A stretch of 64,000 nucleotides of DNA from Bacteroidota bacterium. GTDB lineage: Bacteria > Bacteroidota > Bacteroidia > Chitinophagales > Chitinophagaceae. The position numbers were made by a program, and so were the translations under genes. Below the pieces are notes generated by a model. The model did no database searches and was not told the DNA's origin. It worked only from the letters and a program-made list of their open reading frames with translations. Positions within the stretch are counted from its first letter, which is position 1; every line of letters begins with the position of its first letter. The stretch is from positions 124,001 through 188,000 of the forward strand of contig JAFAFR010000043.1 of the NCBI GenBank assembly GCA_023423405.1. The letters are read 5' to 3'. Of the stretch, positions 7,994-16,215 are shown one piece after another.

Positions 7994-8022
7994 AAGGGGA
8001 ATGGTTTACCATTCCCTTTTTT
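7994..8022 (+). terminator. Rho-independent terminator after DUF1338 gene
   Basis: An 8-bp stem GGGAATGG/CCATTCCC with loop TTTA is followed directly by six T. Flanking A and G bases can extend the stem by pairing with part of the T run. It lies 23 bp after the stop and separates the lysine pair from the LytS/LytTR module. Confidence 0.85.
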
Positions 8023-8052
8023 ACAATTCATACGGCATTTTCTACAATTCAT
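8023..8052 (+). promoter_or_regulatory. Direct repeat ACAATTCAT x2, 21 bp apart (LytTR-type operator)
   Basis: ACAATTCAT occurs at 8023-8031 and again at 8044-8052, a 21-bp start-to-start spacing (two helical turns). This is the architecture of LytTR-regulator sites. Nearly the same pair recurs upstream of the response regulator at 9229-9258. It lies 79 bp before the kinase start. Confidence 0.7.
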
Positions 8053-8130
8053 CCGGGTTTTGGCGACCCCGCCGCAAGGGCCGCGGTCTTCCTGGTAAAA
8101 TATCTTACATTAAAGTAAAGGCCGGCACAC

Positions 8131-9177
8131 ATGTTTCAAAGTATGGCATTGTTGAAATATTCAAAAAAGGAAACCGCGATCGCCCTGGTATTGCTTCCAC
8201 CGATCGCCGTGGTGATCAATTTCCTGCTGTTCGGAAACCGTTATTTCGAATCGCTGGGGGGCTTCCTGCTGGCTACCCTCATTACCCTGGCCACTATTTT
8301 CCTGGTATATATTTCCTGCGGTATGATCGCCAGCATGCTGGCCCACAAGCTTCCGCTCTACCGGCAGACTTTCAAACGGATCAGCATCGGGTTGCTCATT
8401 TATATACTGGTGATGATGGCCGGCATCAGCCTGCTCTTCTGGGGATACGATTATGTCAATTTCCTCGGTTACAGCATCAACATGGAACACTATTCCTGGG
8501 CGCTGATCGTAGGCGCTGCCTGCAACCTGCTCGCTACCAGTTTTAACGAGGGCGCGGCTTTTTACGAAAAGTGGCGGATGCTTGTAGATGAAGCGGAGCA
8601 ACTGAAAAAAGAAAACCTGCAGAGCCAGCTCGAAGGGTTAAAAGGACAGGTAAACCCGCATTTTCTTTTTAATTCGCTCAATTCCCTGAGTTCCCTGATC
8701 AGCGAAGATCCGGCGAAGGCCGAAAAATTCCTGGACGAAATGAGCAAAGTGTACCGCTACATGCTGCGTACCAATGAAGACGGGCTCACCACCCTGGAAA
8801 CGGAACTGCAATTCATCCAGAGCTATTTTCATTTACTGAAAACGCGTTATGGCGACGGTCTTGAAATGGAAGTGAAGGTGGACGAGCGTTTTCTTCTGTA
8901 CCTGCTGCCGCCTCTCACGCTGCAGATGCTGGTGGAAAATGCTGTGAAGCACAACATGATCCTGCGCGACAGCCCGCTGAAGATCATGCTGCTTACCACC
9001 AACAGCAGCCGGCTGATCGTGAGCAACAACCTGCAGCGAAAAGACCGGATGGTTTATTCCACCAAAGTGGGACTCAACAATATCCGGAACAAATACCGGC
9101 TGATGAAGGGAGAGGAGATCATGATCCGCGACGACGGTAAGGAGTTTGCGGTGGTGATCCCCCTGCTGCATCCATAG
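8131..9177 (+). CDS. LytS/YehU-type sensor histidine kinase
   Basis: The 348-residue membrane kinase has about four hydrophobic N-terminal segments (residues 15-145), a short linker helix and a His_kinase domain with the phosphoacceptor motif GQVNPHFLFNSLNSLSSLI (His177). The HATPase domain has the N-box LVENAVKHNM. No extracellular sensor domain is evident. It is followed after about 150 bp by a LytTR response regulator, its likely partner. Upstream are a terminator and a LytTR-type double repeat, suggesting autoregulation. The signal is unknown. Confidence 0.92.
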   Translation: MFQSMALLKYSKKETAIALVLLPPIAVVINFLLFGNRYFESLGGFLLATLITLATIFLVYISCGMIASMLAHKLPLYRQTFKRISIGLLIYILVMMAGISLLFWGYDYVNFLGYSINMEHYSWALIVGAACNLLATSFNEGAAFYEKWRMLVDEAEQLKKENLQSQLEGLKGQVNPHFLFNSLNSLSSLISEDPAKAEKFLDEMSKVYRYMLRTNEDGLTTLETELQFIQSYFHLLKTRYGDGLEMEVKVDERFLLYLLPPLTLQMLVENAVKHNMILRDSPLKIMLLTTNSSRLIVSNNLQRKDRMVYSTKVGLNNIRNKYRLMKGEEIMIRDDGKEFAVVIPLLHP

Positions 9178-9228
9178 GCTTTTGGGGGCAGCGCGGTGGC
9201 GGATGCAGGCAGGCTGGTGAAGCAGGCA

Positions 9229-9258
9229 GCAATTCATACGGTGAAATCAACAGTTCAT
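9229..9258 (+). promoter_or_regulatory. Direct repeat GCAATTCAT/ACAGTTCAT, 21 bp apart (LytTR-type operator)
   Basis: GCAATTCAT at 9229-9237 and ACAGTTCAT at 9250-9258 repeat the 21-bp arrangement seen before the kinase gene. They end 33 bp before the -7 element at 9292, a position suited to activation. Confidence 0.7.
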
Positions 9259-9291
9259 AAGCGGGCAGTCCGCGAACCGTGCCAGGCCTGC

Positions 9292-9299
9292 TATATTTG
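9292..9299 (+). promoter_or_regulatory. -7 element TATATTTG for LytTR regulator gene
   Basis: TATATTTG matches TAnnTTTG exactly and lies 25 bp before the response regulator ATG. No TTG is present at the -33 position, which fits a promoter that needs an activator bound at the upstream 21-bp repeats. Confidence 0.6.
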
Positions 9300-9324
9300 C
9301 AGTACACACTATGTTTAAAGAAGT

Positions 9325-10104
9325 ATGAAAGTCCTGATCATAGAAGACGAAGACCTTGCCGTAAGGAAATTGCAGAAGACCCTGCAGTCGGTGGATGCCG
9401 GCGCCGAAATAGTGGGCGTAACCGACAGCATCCGGTCGTCCGTAAAATGGCTGGAAGAGAACCAGGCGCCTGATCTCATCCTGATGGATATTGAACTGGC
9501 CGATGGGCAGAGCTTTGAGATCTTCGATAAGGTGGAAGTGAACAGCACGGTGATCTTCACTACTTCCTATGATGAGTATGCGCTGAAAGCTTTTAAAGTT
9601 AACAGCGTGGACTACCTGCTAAAACCCGTGCAGCGTGAGGACCTGGAAGCGGCGCTGGACAAATTCCGGCGCATGAAGCAGTTGCTCGGCAACAATGAGG
9701 GCGGCGGGCAACTGAATGTAGACAACCTCGTGAAGGAACTGCAGCAACGGCTGCAGCCCCGCGATTTCCGCAAGCGTTTCCTGGTGAAGCATGGCCAGAA
9801 ACTGGTAAGCGTGGAAGTGGAAGAGATCGCCTATTTCTACAGCGATGGCCGTGTGAATTTTTTCAAAACCACCGACAACCGCAAATTCATCGTCGATTAT
9901 ACCATGGACGAGCTGGAAGAAATGCTGGATCCCAACCGCTTCTTCCGGATCAGCCGTTCCTTTTATGTTTCCATAGAGAGTGTGGACCAGATCCACGACT
10001 ATTTCGGCAACCGCCTGCTGCTGAACCTCAAGCCCATGGTGGACAAAGAAGCCATTGTGAGCCGTGAGAAGGTGACTGAGTTTAAAAGGTGGATGGGGAA
10101 ATAG
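9325..10104 (+). CDS. LytTR-type response regulator
   Basis: The 259-residue protein has a receiver domain (MKVLIIEDED start, phospho-acceptor Asp55 in DLILMDIEL, conserved Lys in YLLKPVQRED). A flexible linker leads to a C-terminal LytTR DNA-binding domain (FLVKHGQKLVSVEVEEIAYF, then FFRISRSFYVS). It is the likely partner of the preceding kinase. The upstream 21-bp double repeat and TATATTTG element suggest that it controls its own gene. Confidence 0.94.
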   Translation: MKVLIIEDEDLAVRKLQKTLQSVDAGAEIVGVTDSIRSSVKWLEENQAPDLILMDIELADGQSFEIFDKVEVNSTVIFTTSYDEYALKAFKVNSVDYLLKPVQREDLEAALDKFRRMKQLLGNNEGGGQLNVDNLVKELQQRLQPRDFRKRFLVKHGQKLVSVEVEEIAYFYSDGRVNFFKTTDNRKFIVDYTMDELEEMLDPNRFFRISRSFYVSIESVDQIHDYFGNRLLLNLKPMVDKEAIVSREKVTEFKRWMGK

Positions 10105-10261
10105 CGGGCGCTTCATGCCTGGTGAGAAGGTCTCGTTGTGTCAGTTTTCCGGTTCCATGTAAATCCTTTCGGGCTTTCCAGGGATTCAGCGACCTTGCAC
10201 AACACAGAAAGTCCGTTAAAGGCCGGGTAAATTTTACCTTTATAAACTGCCGTTTCCATGC

Positions 10262-11284
10262 ATGGATAAAAACATTCCTTACATCGTTATTTTCATTTTC
10301 AGTGTTGCCAACGCTGTGGTAAGGCTTGTAATGATTCCCCAATGGACCTGGAAAGAACAACTGGGTTCGTTTTTCCTGCAGTTGTTTGTTCTGTTTGCCA
10401 TATGGGCTATCATTAAAAGTTTAAATACTTTTTTAGGAAAAGTCATGCCCTTTAGTAAGGGGGTGGCCCGAAGGATTTTTGTGCAATTCATCAGTTCCAT
10501 TATTGTAAGCTTCCCCCTGCTGGTACTGGTTGACTATATTTCTAACAAGTACCTGACGCACCTCGATTTCATGGGCAAAGAATTCAAAGCCCTTGTTGTA
10601 ATGCTTTTTGTGATCGTGCTCCTGCTCATCAATTTCAGTTTTTACGGGTTGCATTTTTTTACCCAATGGAAGTTATCCATTGAGGAAAAGGCAAGGTTGC
10701 AGGTGCTTGCGGCTGATACGCAAAAGGAAAAGTCGATGATGCAATACCAGCATCTTAAAAACCAGGTAAACCCGCATTTTCTTTTCAATACACTGACCTC
10801 GCTGGATGGGCTTATTTTGTCTGACCCACCGCTGGCGTCAGAATTTGTACAGCATCTTGCCAAAGTGTACCGTTATGTACTGGAGCACCGGGAAAACGAA
10901 GTGGTGTCCCTGGACACGGAGATCAACTTTATACAACACTATATTTCTATTCTAAAAATAAAACACGGCAATGCGGTCGTCATTCACATGAATGTTTCTG
11001 AGCAGGCCGGTCGAAAGGGGATTGCTATGGTATCTCTGCAAATGCTTATTGACAATGCCATAAAGCACAATGTGGCAAATGCAAAGATGCCATTGCATAT
11101 TTACATACAAGAGGCAGATGGTTATTTAGTAGTAAAAAACAATATGCAATTGCGCAGGCAGATCGAGCAAAGCACGGGGCAGGGGCTCAAACACCTGAAA
11201 CAACTCTATGGTTTCCTCACCGATATTCCGGTATGTGTAGCCGATGATGCAAATTCTTTTGAAGTCAAGCTTCCATTATTATGA
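10262..11284 (+). CDS. Second LytS-type sensor histidine kinase
   Basis: The 340-residue kinase has four predicted membrane helices in its first 140 residues, a phosphoacceptor motif NQVNPHFLFNTLTSLDGLI (His172) and an ATPase N-box MLIDNAIKHNVA. Its stop overlaps the start of the next response regulator gene by 4 bp (ATGA), so the pair is translationally coupled. It is related to the kinase at 8131 in layout but clearly diverged in sequence, and the 21-bp repeat is not seen upstream. The signal is unknown. Confidence 0.92.
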   Translation: MDKNIPYIVIFIFSVANAVVRLVMIPQWTWKEQLGSFFLQLFVLFAIWAIIKSLNTFLGKVMPFSKGVARRIFVQFISSIIVSFPLLVLVDYISNKYLTHLDFMGKEFKALVVMLFVIVLLLINFSFYGLHFFTQWKLSIEEKARLQVLAADTQKEKSMMQYQHLKNQVNPHFLFNTLTSLDGLILSDPPLASEFVQHLAKVYRYVLEHRENEVVSLDTEINFIQHYISILKIKHGNAVVIHMNVSEQAGRKGIAMVSLQMLIDNAIKHNVANAKMPLHIYIQEADGYLVVKNNMQLRRQIEQSTGQGLKHLKQLYGFLTDIPVCVADDANSFEVKLPLL

Positions 11285-12042
11285 ACATATTACTTATTGA
11301 AGACGAGCGGCTGGTGGCAGTGAGCCTTGTTAAACTACTGCAGCAACTGGAGCCGGATGCAGTGATTCACGGACCCGTAGAAAGCGTGACAGATGCAGGT
11401 GCCTGGCTGAAACAGCATCAAAACCCCGACCTTATTATATCGGATATACAATTGTCGGATGGTATTGCACTGGATATTTTTACCACCGGCGACATTGCCT
11501 GCCCCATTATTTTCACTACCGCGCATAATGAATATGCCATCCGGGCATTTAAGCTGAACAGTATTGATTACCTGTTGAAGCCGGTTGATAAAAATGAACT
11601 TCTGGCAGCATTAAAAAAATTTCATTTGCTTCAGGCGAAGTTTTCAAATCCGGTATACCTGGACCAGCTCACAGACCTGTTTGCGGGATTATCTGCAACA
11701 AAAAAATTCAAAGAACGGTTTGCTGTTCACCTTGGGCGGTCCGTTACGCTGGTTTCGACGGCAGATATTGCCATGTTTGTCAAAGAGGAGATTATTTTCC
11801 TGGTGGATCTTGAGGGAACCCGCTATATCACAGATTTTCGCTCCCTGGATGAAATAGAAGCTTTGCTTGATCCCGGGATGTTTTACCGGGTCAACCGGCA
11901 ACACCTCATGCACCTTCCCTTTATTGAAAGTTATCGGGGCGACGACACGGGCAAACTCACCTTAAAGCTTCGCGGTATCAAAACGAATGAATTGGTAATA
12001 AGCAAGGAAAAAGCGGCTGATTTCAAAAAATGGTTTGACTAA
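11281..12042 (+). CDS. Second LytTR-type response regulator
   Basis: The 253-residue protein has a receiver domain (MNILLIEDER, Asp55 in DLIISDIQL, Lys in YLLKPVDKNE) and a C-terminal LytTR domain (FAVHLGRSVTLVSTADIAMF, FYRVNRQHLMHL). It overlaps its kinase gene by 4 bp. The following lipoprotein gene, 135 bp downstream on the same strand, is a possible target, but no operator was recognised there. Confidence 0.93.
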   Translation: MNILLIEDERLVAVSLVKLLQQLEPDAVIHGPVESVTDAGAWLKQHQNPDLIISDIQLSDGIALDIFTTGDIACPIIFTTAHNEYAIRAFKLNSIDYLLKPVDKNELLAALKKFHLLQAKFSNPVYLDQLTDLFAGLSATKKFKERFAVHLGRSVTLVSTADIAMFVKEEIIFLVDLEGTRYITDFRSLDEIEALLDPGMFYRVNRQHLMHLPFIESYRGDDTGKLTLKLRGIKTNELVISKEKAADFKKWFD

Positions 12043-12177
12043 CATAACCGATGCCGGGCATTCGTTCTCTTCCTTTCCGCTTTGCTGCGCCATTCTTCCG
12101 CTTCCCTGCATTGCATTTTAAAAGACTTATACGGTATCATTTCTTTGCATTCTCAAAGAAATTAAAAAAAATAAGTC

Positions 12178-12588
12178 ATGAAGACCTTACAACAAGTATT
12201 ACTGTTTGTTGCTTTTGCAACAGTTGTTTTTTCCTGTAAAAAGGACAATGAAAACCCCGGAAACGATACACACCCCGACGTTATGACCGGGAAGTGGGTG
12301 GGCAAATTCGGATTTGAGGAAGAAACGCCATCCACCTATTACAGTTTCACGCTGAAATCCGATGGTACGCTGGAAGAAAGAAATTCATCCAATGAAAAGA
12401 TCGGAGAAGGAACATGGTCGCTTACCGGGACTTCCTTTGTGGCAAAACATCATTATTACAGTACAACAGGAACCACATTTACGGATGTAGCCACTTACAA
12501 TGCCCAGGCAAAAAAGCTGGAAAATGGCACCTGGGGTTACAGCAACAACGCTACTGATGGCGGTAAATGGTTTATGCAGAAACAGTGA
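12178..12588 (+). CDS. Small lipoprotein, lipocalin-like beta domain
   Basis: The 136-residue protein begins with a lipoprotein signal ending in VVFSC (Cys20) followed by KKDNEN, so it is likely anchored in the outer membrane. The body is beta-rich (GKWVGKFGFEEE, YYSFTLKSDGTLEERN, GEGTWSLTGTSFVAKH), like lipocalin-type or other small Bacteroidota lipoproteins. No catalytic motif is seen. Function unknown. Confidence 0.75.
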   Translation: MKTLQQVLLFVAFATVVFSCKKDNENPGNDTHPDVMTGKWVGKFGFEEETPSTYYSFTLKSDGTLEERNSSNEKIGEGTWSLTGTSFVAKHHYYSTTGTTFTDVATYNAQAKKLENGTWGYSNNATDGGKWFMQKQ

Positions 12589-12617
12589 TGGGAATCCCGG
12601 CAAACCAGCAAAGGCAT

Positions 12618-13577
12618 ATGAACATTAAAAGAAGATCCGCTTTTAAAGACGAACAGAAAGACTTCCAATATCTTGAAAATTGGGTGAAGAGATTGGAACA
12701 GGCTAACGGAAGGCAATACGAAAGATTGGAGATAAAAACAGCAATAGGGAAAACGCATATTTGGGGAATAAATACCAGGGATCATGCAGATACCCTGGTA
12801 ATTTTCCCTGGCGCAAGGACCAGTTCTCTTTTTTGGGATTTCGACAAAGGGTTGGACAACCTGAATGTCAAACTCAGGATCTTTTTGGTAGAAACAAACG
12901 GGCTTCCCAACTTCAGCAGCGGCGATACGCCCGATATCAAATCATTGGACTATGGGCACTGGGCAAATGAGGTTCTTGAAAAATTGGAGATCAATAGGGC
13001 ATTTATAGCCGGTGCATCTTTTGGTGGATTGATCTGTATGAAATTAGGGATCACCAACCCCGATAAAATTAAAGCCGCTTTTCTGTTGAACCCGGGATGC
13101 CTGCAACCCTTTTCGATGAAATTTGACAATCTTTATTACAATCTGTTGCCCCTGTTGAAACCTACCCCAAAAAACGTCCTGACTTTTTTAAACAAGGCTG
13201 TTTTTTCAAAGCCCAATCACCAGTTGTCAGAAGAAGCTGAAAAGCTGATCGTTGACTATGAGGTTTTCGCCATCAGCCGGTATATTGACAAAACACAGAA
13301 GCCATACTATATGAACAAACAATTGGCGGAAGTTAAAGCCGACACCTATCTTATTGAAGGCGATAGAGATTTGTTGTTCCCCTACCGGAAATCAATCGAC
13401 CATGCAAAAAAGCATATGAAGACATTGAAAGAAATAAAAATTTTTGAGCAGGTTGGACATGGAATAGAGACCTACGGAAAAGCAATGAACTATATCGGAG
13501 AGAAAATAAAAAACTACCAGCAACATAAAACCCGGGACCTTCATGAACCTTGCTTTATCCTTGCTTCAGGGTTGTAA
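12618..13577 (+). CDS. Alpha/beta hydrolase
   Basis: The 319-residue protein has the alpha/beta-hydrolase layout: DTLVIFPGARTSS (oxyanion region), nucleophile elbow GASFGG (Ser in G-x-S-x-G), an acid loop around YLIEGDRDLLFPY, and the catalytic His in VGHGIETYGK. The start at 12618 (MNIKRRSAFK) follows an AAAGG sequence; the open frame extends to 12567 but overlaps the previous gene. Codon use is more A/T-rich than in most neighbours, hinting at a separate origin. The last 15 residues read through a short inverted repeat and may be a non-native tail. Substrate unknown. Confidence 0.82.
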   Translation: MNIKRRSAFKDEQKDFQYLENWVKRLEQANGRQYERLEIKTAIGKTHIWGINTRDHADTLVIFPGARTSSLFWDFDKGLDNLNVKLRIFLVETNGLPNFSSGDTPDIKSLDYGHWANEVLEKLEINRAFIAGASFGGLICMKLGITNPDKIKAAFLLNPGCLQPFSMKFDNLYYNLLPLLKPTPKNVLTFLNKAVFSKPNHQLSEEAEKLIVDYEVFAISRYIDKTQKPYYMNKQLAEVKADTYLIEGDRDLLFPYRKSIDHAKKHMKTLKEIKIFEQVGHGIETYGKAMNYIGEKIKNYQQHKTRDLHEPCFILASGL

Positions 13578-13773
13578 GAAATCCAGTAAAATCAGGGGTT
13601 CCAGCGAATTTGATACAGGGTTAAAGCAAGGATGAAGCAACAAATACCGTTTTCACCCCACAATCAGTAAGCAAACGTCCCAGGGTTTACGAACAAAGGT
13701 CCCTAAGTGCAAAATGGAAGAAAGTCCGGCACTGGTTTTGTTTCCTATTGTCTTGGGAACGTGATCCTCGTAT

Positions 13774-14991
13774 TCAGCGCTCGTACAACAGCCGCAGGTA
13801 AAACCGTTTGATATCGCTGTAGTACAAAACTGCTGCTCCGGTGGCGACGGCGAAAAGCAGGGCTGTATATTGCGAAGGATAAAAATAATAGAGCATAAAG
13901 AAGAGCAGGCAGCCCCTTGCAATTTCCAGGTAGCTGATCCAGTTTCGCTGGTCGAGTATTGCACCGCAGTTGATCAGGCTGAGAAAAATAAAGCCCGAAA
14001 AAAGCAGGAGCGATTCCACAGAAAGGTACTGTTCAAACAGGAGCACTACAAACAGCAGCAGCAGCGACAAGGCCGTTTGCAGGGTAACATAGTTGCGCAT
14101 GGTGGCAGTGGGCGCGCACTTTATCCTGGTCCGGCGGAGGAGCTTTCTTTCCAGCACGGCCCTGTATCTTGGGTCCAGGTCGTCGGGCTTGCCAAAAACC
14201 ACCCGCCATTTTGCTTTCAGGCCGCGCGCATAATAAAAATTCCAGGCTATTTCCAGGATAAAATGAAAATGCTGCCATAAAAAACTGTGACTTTCCAGCG
14301 GTTTGGTGAGCCCGTAGGACAAGGATATGTTTTTGTTTTCTGCGGCGAAACTGCCGAACAGTTTGTCCCAGATGATCAGCACGTCGCCGTAATTCTTATC
14401 GAGGTATTCGGGATTGGACGCATGGTGTATGCCGTGATGGGTGGGCGTTACCAGTATCTTTTCGAACCAGCCCCATTTCCCCAGGGCCTGCGTATGAATG
14501 AAAAACGGGTACAGTCCGTGCAGCAGCAATAAAGCGGAGATCATCAGGGGTGGAAACCCGAGCAGCGGCAGGATGGCCCAGAAGAGGCTGCGCACCAGGG
14601 CCTGGAAAACGGTGATCCTCGCTGAAACGGTATAGTTAAAATCCTCGCTCTGGTGATGCACCACGTGTACTGCCCAGAACAGGTTGATTTCGTGCGCAAG
14701 GCGATGGTACCAATACCATACCAGGTCGGTAAGCAGGAACAGCAACAGCCAGGTAAAAGCATTGGTGCGTATATTAAAAAGCGCATAATGGTGATAGATA
14801 TACTCAAAGAAATAGTAGAACAGCCCGGTGGTAACTACATCCAGCAACCGTTCCGCGATGCCTGTGTTCAGGTTGGCAATGGATTCGGCATAGTGGAAAA
14901 AGTTTTTCCCCTTTCTCCGGGTATAGCGGTATTCCCAGGCCATCAGGAGGAGAAAAAAGGGAACCGCGAATGCTAAGAGGTTCAGGTGCAT
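13774..14991 (-). CDS. Fatty acid hydroxylase / sterol desaturase family membrane protein
   Basis: The 405-residue integral membrane di-iron enzyme has the family's histidine clusters: HRLAHE (HxxxH), HVVHHQ (HxxHH) and THHGIHHA (HxxHH), plus NYGDVLIIWDKLFGSF. The C-terminal third is a run of extra hydrophobic segments, as in alkylglycerol-monooxygenase-like members. It is divergent from the TauE/SafE exporter. A likely promoter (TTG at 15053-15051, TAATTTG at 15033-15027) overlaps an operator-like palindrome. The substrate, probably a lipid, cannot be read from sequence. Confidence 0.88.
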   Translation of the reverse strand: MHLNLLAFAVPFFLLLMAWEYRYTRRKGKNFFHYAESIANLNTGIAERLLDVVTTGLFYYFFEYIYHHYALFNIRTNAFTWLLLFLLTDLVWYWYHRLAHEINLFWAVHVVHHQSEDFNYTVSARITVFQALVRSLFWAILPLLGFPPLMISALLLLHGLYPFFIHTQALGKWGWFEKILVTPTHHGIHHASNPEYLDKNYGDVLIIWDKLFGSFAAENKNISLSYGLTKPLESHSFLWQHFHFILEIAWNFYYARGLKAKWRVVFGKPDDLDPRYRAVLERKLLRRTRIKCAPTATMRNYVTLQTALSLLLLFVVLLFEQYLSVESLLLFSGFIFLSLINCGAILDQRNWISYLEIARGCLLFFMLYYFYPSQYTALLFAVATGAAVLYYSDIKRFYLRLLYER

Positions 14992-15006
14992 GAAGATTAA
15001 TTAATT

Positions 15007-15027
15007 TAGTCTATTGAATTAGTAGAC
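15007..15027. promoter_or_regulatory. Operator-like palindrome TAGTCTA-N9-TAGAC
   Basis: TAGTCTA at 15007-15013 and TAGAC at 15023-15027 form an inverted repeat with a 9-bp centre. The same half-sites with the same 9-bp spacing occur before the encapsulin gene (19236-19258). This copy lies 16 bp upstream of the hydroxylase start and over its presumed transcription start, a position typical for repression, and 65 bp upstream of the exporter. Confidence 0.65.
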
Positions 15028-15053
15028 AAATTAAAAAAACACTATCTTCACAA
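15027..15053 (-). promoter_or_regulatory. Candidate promoter of the fatty acid hydroxylase gene
   Basis: Reading the minus strand, TTG (15053-15051) is followed 17 bp later by TAATTTG (15033-15027), close to the TTG/TAnnTTTG pattern. The predicted transcription start falls inside the palindrome. Confidence 0.4.
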
Positions 15054-15091
15054 AAAATAAAAATTGTGCACAGTCGGTGCATTTTCCAGGT

Positions 15092-16090
15092 ATGCGTGAA
15101 GTTGTAACAAAAAGCGGGGAGCCTGTTTTGGAAGCTGCAGGCAGCGAAGCGCCGTACCCGTCGCTTGAAAAAGACCATCTCCGGAGTGAGGCAGCGGCAG
15201 GGGAGCGGGGGCAGCCTTCTTACAGGAAGATCGTTTCCTATGCCTTATTTGCTTTTGCCTTTGTACTGATCGGGTATTTTGTGTTCACCTGGCTGCCTGT
15301 TCCGCCGGGACTGCGGTCAGGGGCCCTGTCGTTGTATCATTCACTGGACGCTTCCTTTCTTGTTATGCTGGCTGCCGGTTTTTTTGCTCAACTGGTAGAC
15401 GGGGCCCTGGGCATGGGTTATGGCGTTACCAGCGCCACCATACTGTTGTCGGCAGGCGTACATCCTGCGGCCATCAGCGGCAGTATTCATACCGCCGAAA
15501 TGTTTGCCAGCGGGGCTTCGGGCTACAGCCACTACCGGTTTGGAAATGTGAACAGGAAACTATTCAGGGCGCTGCTGATCCCCGGGGTTATAGGAGCCGT
15601 TGGCGGAGCGGTGTTGCTGGTGTACCTGGGCGAAACCTACAGCGAATGGGTGCGACCGGTGCTTGCTGCCTATACCCTTTTTTTGGGAATCAGGATCCTG
15701 TCCAATGCCTTTCGCAAACAGGTCGTCAAAAAGAAATTCACCCAGTACCGGCTGTTGGCCGGGGCGGGCGGATTTTTTGATTCCTTCGGCGGCGGCGGGT
15801 GGGGACCCATTGTTACCACCACGCTTATTACAAACGGACGCAGCCACAAATACGTGATAGGGTCGGTAAGTCTTACTGAGTTTTTTGTAACCATGGCCAG
15901 CGCTTTCACCTTTTTTATGCTGCTGGGGATGAGTCACTGGCAAACCATCCTGGGTCTTATTCTTGGCGGAATTGTTGCCGCCCCGCTGGCAGCAAAACTT
16001 GCCGGCAAACTGCCCCGGAAAACTTCTTTCATACTGGTGGGTGTATTGGTGATCGTATGGAGTGTTCGTATACTGGTGAAGTTGTTGTAA
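15092..16090 (+). CDS. Sulfite exporter TauE/SafE family membrane protein
   Basis: The 332-residue protein belongs to the TauE/SafE (DUF81) family, which exports sulfite, sulfoacetate or similar anions. After a hydrophilic N-terminus of about 45 residues come eight or so membrane helices with the family's two repeats: FAQLVDGALGMGYGVTSAT, and GGFFDSFGGGGWGPIVTTTL. The ATG at 15092 is preferred to the in-frame GTG at 15077. It shares the palindrome-bearing divergent region with the fatty acid hydroxylase. Followed by tRNA-Cys and an encapsulated cysteine desulfurase, it probably serves sulfur balance; that link is inference. Confidence 0.88.
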   Translation: MREVVTKSGEPVLEAAGSEAPYPSLEKDHLRSEAAAGERGQPSYRKIVSYALFAFAFVLIGYFVFTWLPVPPGLRSGALSLYHSLDASFLVMLAAGFFAQLVDGALGMGYGVTSATILLSAGVHPAAISGSIHTAEMFASGASGYSHYRFGNVNRKLFRALLIPGVIGAVGGAVLLVYLGETYSEWVRPVLAAYTLFLGIRILSNAFRKQVVKKKFTQYRLLAGAGGFFDSFGGGGWGPIVTTTLITNGRSHKYVIGSVSLTEFFVTMASAFTFFMLLGMSHWQTILGLILGGIVAAPLAAKLAGKLPRKTSFILVGVLVIVWSVRILVKLL

Positions 16091-16131
16091 GTACAGCACG
16101 GCACAGTGAACAGCCGGTGCCGCAGCGTTAT

Positions 16132-16202
16132 AGCCACGTGGCCGAGTGGTAAGGTAAAGGTCTGCAAAACCTTTTACGAAGGTTCGAATCCTTCCGTGGC
16201 AT
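16132..16202 (+). tRNA. tRNA-Cys (GCA)
   Basis: A 71-nt cloverleaf fits: anticodon arm AAGGT-CTGCAAA-ACCTT with anticodon GCA, T arm GAAGG-TTCGAAT-CCTTC, D arm starting GCCGAGTGG, and a 4-nt variable loop. The discriminator is T73 (16202), the known identity base of tRNA-Cys. Six acceptor pairs are good (GCCACG with CGTGGC), but the terminal pair is A1-A72, a mismatch. CCA is not encoded. It lies between the TauE exporter and the convergent cysteine desulfurase gene. Confidence 0.9.
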
Positions 16203-16215
16203 CTAATACAAGGTC

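Noticed and set aside
8001..8546. 181-codon ORF overlapping the first kinase gene
   Set aside because: It is out of frame with the kinase; the kinase frame contains all the motifs.
10484..10500. CAATTCAT-like LytTR box
   Set aside because: It lies inside the second kinase gene, encodes VQFISS and has no partner 21 bp away.
13543..13640. 30-codon ORF MNLALSLLQGCKKSSK and nearby inverted repeat after the hydrolase
   Set aside because: The lipobox resemblance is short and the ORF overlaps the hydrolase end; the imperfect stem (13550-13565 with 13625-13640) has a long loop and no T run.
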